NCBI RefSeq assembly: GCF_002211305.1
Contig: NZ_LOKW01000010.1
Location: 57,443-121,442 of the forward strand
DNA from: Rhizobium sp. R634
GTDB lineage: Bacteria > Pseudomonadota > Alphaproteobacteria > Rhizobiales > Rhizobiaceae
DNA: 64,000 nucleotides
Reading direction: 5' to 3'
Under the pieces are notes generated by a model. That model did no database searches and was not told the DNA's origin. It saw only the letters and a list, made by a program, of their open reading frames with translations. Positions within the stretch are counted from its first letter, which is position 1. Each line of letters begins with the position of its first letter. Made by a program: the position numbers and the translations under genes. Positions 32,335 to 40,798 of the stretch are shown in pieces.

Positions 32335-34191
32335 ATGGCCGAGATTTTCAATGAGCAGCGTGTGGCCGGCGTGCATATCGTTCCCGATGGGACTGTGCTG
32401 CACAATGGGCAGCGCGTGGTGGGTATCCGCGAAGCCGAGAGCGGCGTGCTGTTTACCGAGGGCCGGCGGGTGCTCGGCGTCAGCGTGCTCTCCGGCAGCG
32501 AAGTCATCTACAACGAGCAGGTCGTGATCGGCGTGGTGATCATTGCGGACGGGCGTACGCTCTATAACGGGATGCCGGTCGTGCCGGTCAGCGGCAGCGG
32601 GCATCCACCCTGGATGGCCGATACGAACCGCTACATGCCGGCGGCGACCCGGGTGGAGTGGCCGGGCGGTTTTACGCAGACCTATGCGGCTGGCCTCAAT
32701 TATCAGGCTTCGGAACTTTACTTCGGGTCTCCCGACTATCCCACCAACAGCTTCCTGATCCCCTTCGTCGGCTTCGGTGTCCAGCAGGGCAACAACTCGC
32801 CGCAGGAGACCATCAATCCGAACGCGGATATGCTGATCGACGAAGTGTTCTTCCTGCATCCTGACGGCAACGAATATCCGGTGCTGTTCGGCGGGCTTGC
32901 CGCAGCGACGGCGACGGCGGCGACCGGCATCGTCTGGGGGCAGGTGATGCTGCCGGCGGATCTGCCGCGACGTTCCCTTTTCGGCATCCGCACGGCCTGG
33001 CACGGCACGGTCGGCAACACCTATCTTGGCGGCTACCGCGTTCAGCGTCATCGCGGCGAGAAATATTGGGCGGCGGGCGACCTGGCATCCGTGCGGGCGC
33101 TGGCGGCGGCCGATGCGCCGAGCACGCCGGACCGGGACCCCGACGGTTTCTACAATACGGTCGGCAATGTCAGCAACTCGCAGCCGCTGGCCTATGGCCC
33201 GGCGCTGATCTTCGCCAAGGGATGGGACGGACGGCCGGTGCCGCTCGTGCTTTCCGACAGCCTCGTCGAGCGCCAGGAGATCGCCGCATCGGCGGATGCG
33301 CGCGGCAATATGGGCGTCTGGCGCCGCTGGCTCGACGTGCCCGATCCGGTCTGGGGCGAAACCATGCCGCTGATCATGGGCGTGCCAGGCGCGAAATCGC
33401 AGCTGGAGCTGACGGGCTCGGGCAGCACGATCGCGACACTGCGCTGGGGACTGATCGACATCGTCAAGAACACCTATAATGGCGGCCTCAATCCCTGGAC
33501 TTTCGTCTTCGACCAGTCGGGGCGCAACGACAACAATGCAACGGCCAGCACCTGGGCCAATTTCAAGTTCGGCCTCATCGACCGCGTGAAGACCAGATAT
33601 GGCGCCGGTACGCACGTGGTCGGTTTGACCCTCTGGCCCACCATGACGTCAACGGATGGCGGTCGAACGGCGACTGCCTACAGCGTCCCCATTCTCTGGA
33701 ATGGTGTGAGCGGCACCCTCAAGGCCGTCAACGACGCCATCAAGGCGTCCTCCCGCTATGCAAGGGTTATCGACGTGTTCGGTGCGTTCACGACCGATGC
33801 GGATCCATCCAAGGCACCGGCATCCGAGATGTTTCCGCTCGGCAAGGTGATCGGCCATCCGGGAAATCAGGACGGGGTGACGACCTGGGACACGATCAAG
33901 ATGCCGTCGGGGATACCCCGCGGCGCTGTGGTCATCTTCGAATATCAGCCGGGTCTCTGGGCCGGGCGGACCGTCCTCAGTGAGGTCGTCAACGGCGACG
34001 GCACATCGAACTACAAGGTGCTGGAGATATTCGCGACGAACGTGCAGGACAACGCCACCCTCTATGGCAAGGCCATGAACCTTGACTCCGGCACCGGCAC
34101 CACAACGCACGTTCATCCGTTGCTCTACACCATCCTCAGGACAGTGAGCCGCATCCCCCAGTCGGAGAAGATGAAATTCTATCCGGCGTGA
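32335..34191 (+). CDS. Virion-type protein with N-terminal 18-residue repeats (618 aa)
   Basis: The first ~85 residues are about five repeats of an ~18-residue unit (FNEQRVAGVHIVPDGTVLH, NGQRVVGIREAESGVLFT, EGRRVLGVSVLSGSEVIY, NEQVVIGVVIIADGRTLY, NGMPVVPV), predicted beta. The remaining ~520 residues contain RPVPLVLSDSLVERQE, which resembles a GDSL-type block I, and a C-terminal KVIGHPGNQDGVTTWDTI. This raises an SGNH-hydrolase-like fold, but the catalytic set is not certain. Its place between cement protein and tail tubular genes suggests a head fibre, appendage or depolymerase/esterase. No homologue is recognised with confidence. Confidence 0.6.
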   Translation: MAEIFNEQRVAGVHIVPDGTVLHNGQRVVGIREAESGVLFTEGRRVLGVSVLSGSEVIYNEQVVIGVVIIADGRTLYNGMPVVPVSGSGHPPWMADTNRYMPAATRVEWPGGFTQTYAAGLNYQASELYFGSPDYPTNSFLIPFVGFGVQQGNNSPQETINPNADMLIDEVFFLHPDGNEYPVLFGGLAAATATAATGIVWGQVMLPADLPRRSLFGIRTAWHGTVGNTYLGGYRVQRHRGEKYWAAGDLASVRALAAADAPSTPDRDPDGFYNTVGNVSNSQPLAYGPALIFAKGWDGRPVPLVLSDSLVERQEIAASADARGNMGVWRRWLDVPDPVWGETMPLIMGVPGAKSQLELTGSGSTIATLRWGLIDIVKNTYNGGLNPWTFVFDQSGRNDNNATASTWANFKFGLIDRVKTRYGAGTHVVGLTLWPTMTSTDGGRTATAYSVPILWNGVSGTLKAVNDAIKASSRYARVIDVFGAFTTDADPSKAPASEMFPLGKVIGHPGNQDGVTTWDTIKMPSGIPRGAVVIFEYQPGLWAGRTVLSEVVNGDGTSNYKVLEIFATNVQDNATLYGKAMNLDSGTGTTTHVHPLLYTILRTVSRIPQSEKMKFYPA

Positions 34192-34204
34192 GTCAGGAGG
34201 CGCT

Positions 34205-34307
34205 AGAACAGGACGATTTAGGCCCGGTCGGCCCGAATCGTCCTGTTCTACATTAAGAGAGCGTGATGTCGTCCGAAACCGTTTACACTTTTCGGCATCA
34301 TGCTCTA
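34205..34307. repeat. Strong hairpin plus rhizobial repeat at head-cargo junction
   Basis: AGAACAGGACGATT (34205-34218) pairs perfectly with AATCGTCCTGTTCT (34236-34249). GCGTGATGTCGTCCGAAA... and TTCGGCATCATGCTCTAG follow as a second dyad. From memory this composite is a common Rhizobium intergenic element. It starts 14 bp after the stop of the 618-aa gene and would also terminate the head operon; the minus-strand gene beyond ends within it. Confidence 0.7.
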
Positions 34308-34520
34308 GGCGTGCCGTCCGCCAGCCATCAGGTGAAGCTGATGTTCGTCGTGGACGCCCTGGCGGTAAAGCTCGATGATGAGGGCGCCGATCTTTTCGGC
34401 TTTCTCGCTCCCCCTGTCGATATCAAGCTCGATGCAGAGAGCTTCATGAACGCGCCGGCAAACGTCGAGATCCGCGGAGGCGAGCGGTTCGTCGCGTGTG
34501 CTGAACAGCTTGTCTGACAT
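34305..34520 (-). CDS. Small acidic hypothetical protein, cargo (71 aa)
   Basis: MSDKLFSTRDEPLASADLDV, CRRVHEALCIELDIDRGSEK, AEKIGALIIELYRQGVHDEH, QLHLMAGGRHA. An alpha-helical cytoplasmic protein of a type I associate with chromosomal rhizobial genes rather than phage. AAAGGG is upstream of the ATG at 34520. Its stop TAG lies inside the repeat at 34205-34307. Function unknown. Confidence 0.6.
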   Translation of the reverse strand: MSDKLFSTRDEPLASADLDVCRRVHEALCIELDIDRGSEKAEKIGALIIELYRQGVHDEHQLHLMAGGRHA

Positions 34521-34706
34521 CGGCTGGCCCTTTTCGATGTCGGTGAATCGCTGTTGAGAAAGATAATTTCGCGACGTTTCTTCTGCAAGATGGACGAAGG
34601 CCCGAATCTCGCAACAGTGAAAACGCTTGAAATGAAGGACGCGAGCGATCGAGACGGACCGGCGGGACGCCGGCGCGTCGATCTCGCGGCCGCAGAGCGT
34701 GGGGAT

Positions 34707-34883
34707 CTATTTCGCCTCGGGAGACTTGCCGCCTTCGCGCGACAGGCGCAATTCTTTCAGCCTTCGCGTCTTCTCCCGGCGGGCCCGCTGCTCCGCCTCG
34801 ATGGTTTCCTTGGCGGCTCGCTCGGTATTTTCGAAACGATCCTGCCGATAAGCCTTTGATGAGGGTTCACGTTCTCTTTTCAT
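34707..34883 (-). CDS. Small basic helical protein, cargo (58 aa)
   Basis: Translating 34883 to 34707 gives MKREREPSSKAYRQDRFENT, ERAAKETIEAEQRARREKTR, RLKELRLSREGGKSPEAK then TAG. The alternating Lys/Arg and Glu pattern predicts one long charged helix. Codon use fits the host, and the frame is closed neatly, but no good ribosome-binding site is seen. It is similar in style to short rhizobial cytosolic proteins. Function unknown. Confidence 0.5.
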   Translation of the reverse strand: MKREREPSSKAYRQDRFENTERAAKETIEAEQRARREKTRRLKELRLSREGGKSPEAK

Positions 34884-35042
34884 GGGCGTGAAACGCGAAC
34901 CGGCGGAAACGGTTTCATGGAAAATGCCGAAAGCGGCCGGCGATCTCGTGATCTTTTGGGCGGAAGCGGGCTTTGGCGGCGGGAACCGCCGAGTTTAAGC
35001 CGTGAAGCCGGGCGCCTTGCCGGCGCCCGGATTTTGCGATGA

Positions 35043-35879
35043 TCAGCCCTTGATGAAGGCCAGCAGATCGGCGTTGATGACCTCGGCGTTGATGGTGCAC
35101 ATGCCATGCGAGAATTTCTCGTAGACCTTCAGCGTGGCGTTTTGCAGGAGCTTGGACGAGAGCAGGGCGGAATCGGCGATCGGGACGATCTGGTCGTCGT
35201 CGCCGTGCATGACGAAGGTCGGCACGGTGATGATCTTCAGGTCCTCGGTAAAATCGGTTTCCGAGAAGGCCTTGATGCCGTCGTAATGGGCCTTGGCGCC
35301 GCCCATCATGCCCTGGCGCCACCAATTGTCGATCACCGGTTCCGACACGTTCGCGCCGGGACGGTTGAAGCCGTAGAAGGGGCCGGCCGGGAGATCGCGG
35401 TAGAATTGCGCGCGGTCGGCGGCGAGCTGGCTGCGCAGGCCGTCGAAGACTTCGATCGGCAGGCCGCCCGGATTGGCTTCGGTCTTGACCATCAGCGGCG
35501 GCACGGCGCCGATGATCACCAGCTTGGCGACGCGGCCCTGGGGCTGGCCGTGACGGGCGACATAATGCGTCGCCTCGCCGCCGCCGGTGGAATGGCCGAC
35601 ATGGATGGCGTTGCGCAGATCGAGATGCTCGACGACGGCGGCTGCGTCCGCCGCGTAATGATCCATATCGTGGCCGTCTCCGACCTGGGTGGAGCGGCCG
35701 TGGCCGCGGCGGTCATGGGCGACGACGCGATAGCCCTTGTGCAGGAAGAACAGCATCTGGGCGTCCCAATCGTCGGAGCTCAGCGGCCAGCCGTGATGGA
35801 ACATGATCGGCTGGGCGCTCTTTGACCCCCAATCCTTATAGAAGATCTCGACGCCGTCCTTGGTGGTGACTGTGCTCAT
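35043..35879 (-). CDS. Alpha/beta hydrolase, non-haem chloroperoxidase-like (278 aa), prophage cargo
   Basis: A cofactor-free haloperoxidase/aryl-esterase family enzyme. The opening [20 protein letters not shown] and [18 protein letters not shown] are typical. The nucleophile Ser97 lies in [17 protein letters not shown], acid Asp228 in [11 protein letters not shown], and His258 in EKFSHGMC. The start at 35879 follows AGGGAGCC; a longer frame to 35933 is not needed. It belongs to the normal 270-280-aa chloroperoxidase group, usually a chromosomal detoxification or esterase gene, so its position between phage head and tail genes is odd. Opposite strand to phage genes. Confidence 0.9.
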   Translation of the reverse strand: MSTVTTKDGVEIFYKDWGSKSAQPIMFHHGWPLSSDDWDAQMLFFLHKGYRVVAHDRRGHGRSTQVGDGHDMDHYAADAAAVVEHLDLRNAIHVGHSTGGGEATHYVARHGQPQGRVAKLVIIGAVPPLMVKTEANPGGLPIEVFDGLRSQLAADRAQFYRDLPAGPFYGFNRPGANVSEPVIDNWWRQGMMGGAKAHYDGIKAFSETDFTEDLKIITVPTFVMHGDDDQIVPIADSALLSSKLLQNATLKVYEKFSHGMCTINAEVINADLLAFIKG

Positions 35880-36116
35880 GGCATGGCTCCCTTGGTTGGT
35901 TGGATTGATGCAGGCGGAAGTCTGCGCCGTCACCGGCGCAATCGGGCAAGATCATGGGCGCAGGTGAAAGATTGCGCCGGATGCTGATGTACGTATCTAA
36001 TCCGGCTTTCTACCGAATTGATATGACAGATTTCCATAAGCGACCGCGCAGATAAGTAAAGCTACGGAGGTCACAGTCAGGGCGTTCTTGGGGTGGGGTC
36101 TTGCCGCGCGCCCGCC

Positions 36117-36157
36117 TCGTCCTTCGAGGCCCCTTGCGGGGCACCTCAGGATGAGGC
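36117..36157. repeat. RIME-like repeat within cargo block
   Basis: CGTCCTTCGAGG, CCCCTTGCGGGG and CACCTCAGGATGAGGCTCT, preceded by GCGCGCCCGCCT as at 10632. It lies in the 437-bp gap 35880-36316, which otherwise shows no gene. Confidence 0.7.
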
Positions 36158-36316
36158 TCTCTTGAGCCGTCGGAGTGGCTCAGTCTGTGCCTATCGTCGA
36201 AGCGTTTGGCTTAGGGTGAGGCACTCATGATGGGCTTTTTTTACTCTTCATCCAGCATGTTGCAGCCAACGTGTTGGCGTTCCTGGGTTGCGCCCACGAA
36301 GCTCAAGGGATGGACG

Positions 36317-36952
36317 ATGGCAGGAAGGAAACTAGCATGTTGGATCGCGGTAAGTTTAGCCCTGATACTTTCCGTCTCCTCCGCGAAAGCGATGAGCGAG
36401 GACCGCCGCAAAATATTTGATGCCGAGGTGATTGACCTGTTGGATAAGGACTGCGCTGCGGCCTGGAAGAAGGTGTGGCGCGATGCGCGCCGAGGCGATC
36501 AGCAGGCGCTCGCCGCCGCAGCGAGCATGGTTCTTTTTCGACAACTTATCCCGCCGTCAAGCGTCCCGCTCAAGGAACCTCGGTCGATACTTCGGCACCT
36601 GGTTATCAACCTGATGACCCTCTATCTCTATAGCTGGAAGGATTCTTTTATCGAAGAGACATTTCGTAGCGGTTTTTCATGGGATGAATTTGAGGCGCCG
36701 ACCGAGGGGCTTACACTCTTCGACAACAAAAAAGACCGAGATAACTTTCGAAATGTCAGTCACTGTTTAAAGACACGGAAAGATAAGGATTTCTGTGCTG
36801 CGCTTGCAGTTGAGCTGAAGGTCATACCTTCATTCAAGACATATGTTACGATGATAGACAAAGCGCCTCACGCAGCTTTCTGCTTGTCGACGAATGCTCC
36901 ACGACGGAGCAAGGAAGCTCATAGTATTCCGCTTGGGCCGGGCCTCTATTAG
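36317..36952 (+). CDS. Secreted hypothetical protein, cargo (211 aa)
   Basis: The signal peptide MAGRKLACWIAVSLALILSV ends near SSAKA (residues 1-25). The mature part is helical and charged (MSEDRRKIFDAEVIDLLDKD, CAAAWKKVWRDARRGDQQAL), has a hydrophobic patch LRHLVINLMTLYLYSW and four or five Cys. No domain is recognised; Sel1-like or DUF-type periplasmic proteins are a loose comparison only. AAGGGATGGACG precedes the ATG at 36317; the frame is open 30 codons further up without support. GC content appears lower than in neighbours in the 3' half. Confidence 0.55.
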   Translation: MAGRKLACWIAVSLALILSVSSAKAMSEDRRKIFDAEVIDLLDKDCAAAWKKVWRDARRGDQQALAAAASMVLFRQLIPPSSVPLKEPRSILRHLVINLMTLYLYSWKDSFIEETFRSGFSWDEFEAPTEGLTLFDNKKDRDNFRNVSHCLKTRKDKDFCAALAVELKVIPSFKTYVTMIDKAPHAAFCLSTNAPRRSKEAHSIPLGPGLY

Positions 36953-37108
36953 ACTTAGGCAATTGTCGCATCGGTACAGCGGGAGGACAGCTTGCGGACC
37001 CGAGGCGAGCTCACAACTGCGAACAGAGGCGATCATGAACGTTGGCGGGAGTTTCGCCGCGACAACCATTCCTAGCCTAAGGTCGGTCAACCCAAGGGGC
37101 TGACCGAC

Positions 37109-37735
37109 ATGACATCCATTATTTCCATCTGCAATCTGGCGCTCGCTTCGATCGGTAAGGACAGCATCAATGCGCTGAGCGAGCCGACGGTGGAGGCGCG
37201 GGCCTGCAACCGTTTCTTTGCGCCGGCGCGCGATGCGCTGCTGCAGGCCTATCCCTGGCGCTTTGCCGGCAGGACGCGTTCGCTGGCCGAAATCGTGAAC
37301 GACCGGCCGGGGGAGTGGGCCTATGCCTATGACCGGCCGGTGGACTGCCTGGCGATCCGCGGCGTTCGTTCGGCGCTCGACGTGACGGGCGAGACTTCGG
37401 TGGGCGGCGTCTTTTCCGGTGGCGCGTCCACCGCGGGCGGGCATGCCTATGATGCCGAAGGCGGCGTGATCTATTGCAATATTTCGCCGGCCTATCTCAA
37501 TTTCACCGAGCGGCTGACCGATCCGACGAAATATACGCCGCTCTTCGTCGATGCGCTCTCCTGGCATCTCGCCGTCAGGCTCGCCATGCCGCTGACGCGC
37601 GATCCGCAGGTGCGCGCCGATGCGTTCCAGCTTGCCAACAGCACGCAGGCGCTGGCCCAGACGGCGGACGCCAACGAGGGCTGGGACGGCACGGACGACC
37701 AGGACGGGCTGACGGGAGGGCGGGCGAATGGCTGA
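37109..37735 (+). CDS. Tail tubular protein A / head-completion protein (208 aa)
   Basis: T7 gp11-like. The family opening ISICNLALASIGKDSINALS, then EPTVEARACNRFFAPARDAL, LQAYPWRFAGRTRSLAE and a YDRPVDCLAIR strand are diagnostic (adaptor between portal and nozzle). A C-terminal helix reads ADAFQLANSTQALAQTADAN. It overlaps the following gene by 8 bp. It opens the tail module immediately after the cargo block. Confidence 0.85.
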   Translation: MTSIISICNLALASIGKDSINALSEPTVEARACNRFFAPARDALLQAYPWRFAGRTRSLAEIVNDRPGEWAYAYDRPVDCLAIRGVRSALDVTGETSVGGVFSGGASTAGGHAYDAEGGVIYCNISPAYLNFTERLTDPTKYTPLFVDALSWHLAVRLAMPLTRDPQVRADAFQLANSTQALAQTADANEGWDGTDDQDGLTGGRANG

Positions 37736-39806
37736 TTTGCGCGCCTACCAGCCGTCCTTCGGCGGCGGCGAACTGTCGCCGGCGCTCTGGGCGCGTGTCG
37801 ACCAGGTGAAATACGGCAGCGGGCTGAAGACGGCGCTCAACCTCTTCATCAATCCGCATGGCGGCGCCTCGAACCGCGCCGGCCTTGCCTTCATCCGCGA
37901 GGTGAAGGCGAGCGCCAACGAGGCGCGGCTGATCCCTTTCCAGTTCAACACCGAGCAATCCTATGTTCTGGAATTCGGCCATCTCTATTTCCGGGTGTTC
38001 CGGGACGGCGGGCTCGTTCTATCAGGGGCCACGCCTTACGAGGTGACGACGCCCTACGCGCATAATGCGCTCGACGAACTGGTGTTCGTGCAGGAGGCGG
38101 ATGTGATGTATATCTGCCATCCCGACTATCCCGTGCGTAAACTGGCGCGCCATGCTGACAACAACTGGACGCTCGACCTCGTGACCTTCGCGCCGAAGAT
38201 CGCGGCGCCCGTGGGCGTCGGGATTACGACAATCGGCGGGGGAAGCACGCCCTATGGCTATCGCGTCTCGGCCGTCGACAATGAAAGCGGCGAGGAAAGC
38301 CTGCCGTCGGCGGCTGTCTTCGCCAACAACGACCTGACGGTGACCGGCCGCAAGAACCGCGTCAGCTGGTCGGCGGTGGCGGGCGCCTCGCGCTATATCG
38401 TCTACAAGAACGACAACGGTGTCTATGGCTATATCGGCGGCACGGCCGGTCTTTCCTTCGACGACGACAACATCGCGGCCGATCTCGCCGATACGCCGCA
38501 GACGGCGCGCAACCCGTTCAACAGCGCCGGCAATTACCCCCGCTGCGCGACCTTCATCGAGCAGCGATTGGCCTTCGCCTCGACGAAGAACGATCCGCAG
38601 GCGGTGTGGCTGTCGCAATCGGCCAATTACGAGAATTTCGGCTATTCCTCGCCTTCCAAGGCGAGCGACGCCGTGACCTTCCGCATTCGCGCCCGGCAGG
38701 TGAACGAGATCCGCTCGATGCTGGCGCTGCGCGGGCTGATGCTTTTGACGTCGGGAGCGGAATGGATCGTTAGCGGCGGCTCGCAATCCGATGCGATTTC
38801 TCCCTCTTCTATCAAGATCGACAACCAGGGTTATCGCGGGGCGGCCCGGGTGCAGCCGATCGTCATCGGCAATACGGTGCTCTTTGCGCAGGAGCGGGGC
38901 GGCGTCATCCGCGACTTCAGCTATGTCTACGCCGAGGACGGCTTCGTTGGCAAAGACCTGACGATCCTTGCCCGCCACCTCTTCGAGAACCGGCGGATCA
39001 AGGCCTGGGCCTATGCCCAGGCGCCTTATTCGATCGCCTGGGTCGTGCTCGACAACGGCGCGCTGGTCTCGCTTACCTACCTCAAGGAGCACGACGTCTG
39101 GGCCTGGACGCGCCATGAAAGCGGGCCTGACAATGACGCCGTCTTCGAGGATGTCACCGTCATTGCCGAGGGCAATGAGGATGTGCCTTACTTCCTGGTC
39201 AAACGCACGATCGGCGGCCAGGCCCGGCGCTACATCGAGCGGCTGCACAGCCGCGTCTTCCAATCGGTCAGCGACGCCTTCTTCGTCGATTGCGGCCTAA
39301 CCTATAGCGGCGCGCCGACGACCGTGATCGGTGGGCTTGCCCATCTCGAGGGGCAGAAGGTGGTGGCGCTTGCCGACGGCAATGTCGTGCGCAACCTCAC
39401 CGTCAGCGGCGGCGCGGTGACGCTCGATGTCGCCGCCTCCAAGGTGCATGTCGGCCTGCCGATCGTTTCGGCGCTGCAGACGCTCGATATCGATCTCGGC
39501 AATGTCGGCGGGCTCGGCACCGTGCAGGGACGGCAGAAATCGGTGAGCAACGTGACGCTGCGGGTGGAGCAGACGCGCGGCATCTTCATCGGCCCGCGCG
39601 ACGGCGCGCGCGGCGACGAGCATCTGGTGGAATACAAGCAGCGCTCGACCGAGGATTGGGATGATCCGATCGAGCCGATCACCGGCGATATCTCGCTGAC
39701 GCCGCAATGGGACTGGGACACGGGCGGCAACATGTGGATCAAGCAGTTCGATCCGCTGCCGATGACCATTCTCGCCATCATGCCGGATATCAGCCTTGGC
39801 CGGTGA
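37728..39806 (+). CDS. Tail nozzle protein, tail tubular protein B-like (692 aa)
   Basis: MADLRAYQPSFGGGELSPAL, WARVDQVKYGSGLKTALNLF, INPHGGASNRAGLAFIREVK is the standard start of the large podovirus nozzle/stabilisation family. VSWSAVAGASRYIVYKNDNG is an inserted FN3-like module, followed by RCATFIEQRLAFASTKNDPQ, MLLTSGAEWIV and NTVLFAQERGGVIRDFSY. The C-terminal half is beta-rich (ITGDISLTPQWDWDTGGNMW). It forms the tube through which DNA leaves. Full length for the family. Confidence 0.85.
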   Translation: MADLRAYQPSFGGGELSPALWARVDQVKYGSGLKTALNLFINPHGGASNRAGLAFIREVKASANEARLIPFQFNTEQSYVLEFGHLYFRVFRDGGLVLSGATPYEVTTPYAHNALDELVFVQEADVMYICHPDYPVRKLARHADNNWTLDLVTFAPKIAAPVGVGITTIGGGSTPYGYRVSAVDNESGEESLPSAAVFANNDLTVTGRKNRVSWSAVAGASRYIVYKNDNGVYGYIGGTAGLSFDDDNIAADLADTPQTARNPFNSAGNYPRCATFIEQRLAFASTKNDPQAVWLSQSANYENFGYSSPSKASDAVTFRIRARQVNEIRSMLALRGLMLLTSGAEWIVSGGSQSDAISPSSIKIDNQGYRGAARVQPIVIGNTVLFAQERGGVIRDFSYVYAEDGFVGKDLTILARHLFENRRIKAWAYAQAPYSIAWVVLDNGALVSLTYLKEHDVWAWTRHESGPDNDAVFEDVTVIAEGNEDVPYFLVKRTIGGQARRYIERLHSRVFQSVSDAFFVDCGLTYSGAPTTVIGGLAHLEGQKVVALADGNVVRNLTVSGGAVTLDVAASKVHVGLPIVSALQTLDIDLGNVGGLGTVQGRQKSVSNVTLRVEQTRGIFIGPRDGARGDEHLVEYKQRSTEDWDDPIEPITGDISLTPQWDWDTGGNMWIKQFDPLPMTILAIMPDISLGR

Positions 39807-40263
39807 GATCCTCGTCGTGCCCTTCCGCCCCCTCGATCTGCGAGGGGTCGCCCGGCGCATGCGCAAGGCCGACCGCGACGAGGTGTGGAAAGCCTCCGGC
39901 ATGACGCCGGTGGAGGCGCTCATCTATTCGCTCCGCAAATCATCGGCTGCCTGGACGGTTTTGATCGACGGGCGGGCCGAGGCGATCTTCGGCGTCGGCG
40001 CCATCAGCATCCTCGCCGGTGTCGGCGCGCCGTGGCTGCTCGGAACCGACGCCATCGAACGCCATGCCGCCGGTTTCCTCCGAGGCTCGGTCGAGTGGAG
40101 GGATCAACTGTTGCGGCACTATCCCATTCTGAGAAACCTCGTCGACGTCGACAACCGCGTCTCGCTGCGCTGGCTGCGTTGGCTGGGTTTTTCGATCTTC
40201 GATCCTATCAGCCTGCGGGGTCATGAATTCCGCCCATTCGAATTGAGGTCCAGCGATGTGTGA
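39796..40263 (+). CDS. DUF2833 GNAT-like internal virion protein A homologue (155 aa)
   Basis: VVPFRPLDLRGVARRMRKAD, RDEVWKASGMTPVEALIYSL, RKSSAAWTVLIDGRAEAIFG and GVGAPWLLGTD...HYPILRNLVDVDNRVSLRWL match the DUF2833/GNAT-like T7 gp13 group found between nozzle and core genes. It may acetylate a virion or host protein or be purely structural. Start TTG 39796 overlaps the previous stop by 11 bp; a later GTG is possible. It overlaps the next gene by 8 bp. Confidence 0.78.
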   Translation: MAGEILVVPFRPLDLRGVARRMRKADRDEVWKASGMTPVEALIYSLRKSSAAWTVLIDGRAEAIFGVGAISILAGVGAPWLLGTDAIERHAAGFLRGSVEWRDQLLRHYPILRNLVDVDNRVSLRWLRWLGFSIFDPISLRGHEFRPFELRSSDV

Positions 40264-40789
40264 TATCGGTCTTGCCCTGACGCTCGGCTCGACACTGGTC
40301 GGTGCCGCCGGCAGCGTGCAGCAGGGGCAGGCTGCGAAAGCGGCCGGCAAATACAACCAGCAGGTCGCCGAGATGAACGCCGAGCTTTCCGAGCGGCGCG
40401 CCCAGGACGCGCTGGAGCGCGGGGCGCAGGAGGAGCAGCGCAAGCGGCAGGAAGTGGCGCGGATCATGGGCGCGCAGACCGCCGCGATGGCGGCGAACGG
40501 GCTCGACATCAGCTTCGGCTCGCCGCTCGACACGCTGGTGGATACCGCCACCCTCGGCGAGCTGGACGCCCTGACAATCCGAACCAACGCCTATCGCGAG
40601 GCCTATGACTTCCGAGTCGATGCCGTCAATCAGCGGGCGGGCGGCACGCTGGAGCGGATGAAGGGGGATAATGCGGCGAGGGGTGGGTATCTGACGGCGG
40701 CAGGCACGATCCTGACTGGGGCTGGCAGGTTCTACGAGGGACTTAACAAACCCACACCGTCCACCACGCCGACCACAGCGAACAAGTGA
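40256..40789 (+). CDS. Internal virion (ejection) protein, gp14-like (177 aa)
   Basis: MCDIGLALTLGSTLVGAAGS, VQQGQAAKAAGKYNQQVAEM and NAELSERRAQDALERGAQEE: an N-terminal glycine-rich hydrophobic helix followed by long helices is the mark of T7 gp14-like proteins that are ejected into the host and form an outer-membrane pore. RIMGAQTAAMAANGLDISFG follows, then TNAYREAYDFRVDAVNQRAG. Length agrees with podovirus homologues. Confidence 0.8.
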   Translation: MCDIGLALTLGSTLVGAAGSVQQGQAAKAAGKYNQQVAEMNAELSERRAQDALERGAQEEQRKRQEVARIMGAQTAAMAANGLDISFGSPLDTLVDTATLGELDALTIRTNAYREAYDFRVDAVNQRAGGTLERMKGDNAARGGYLTAAGTILTGAGRFYEGLNKPTPSTTPTTANK

Positions 40790-40798
40790 GGCCGACCC

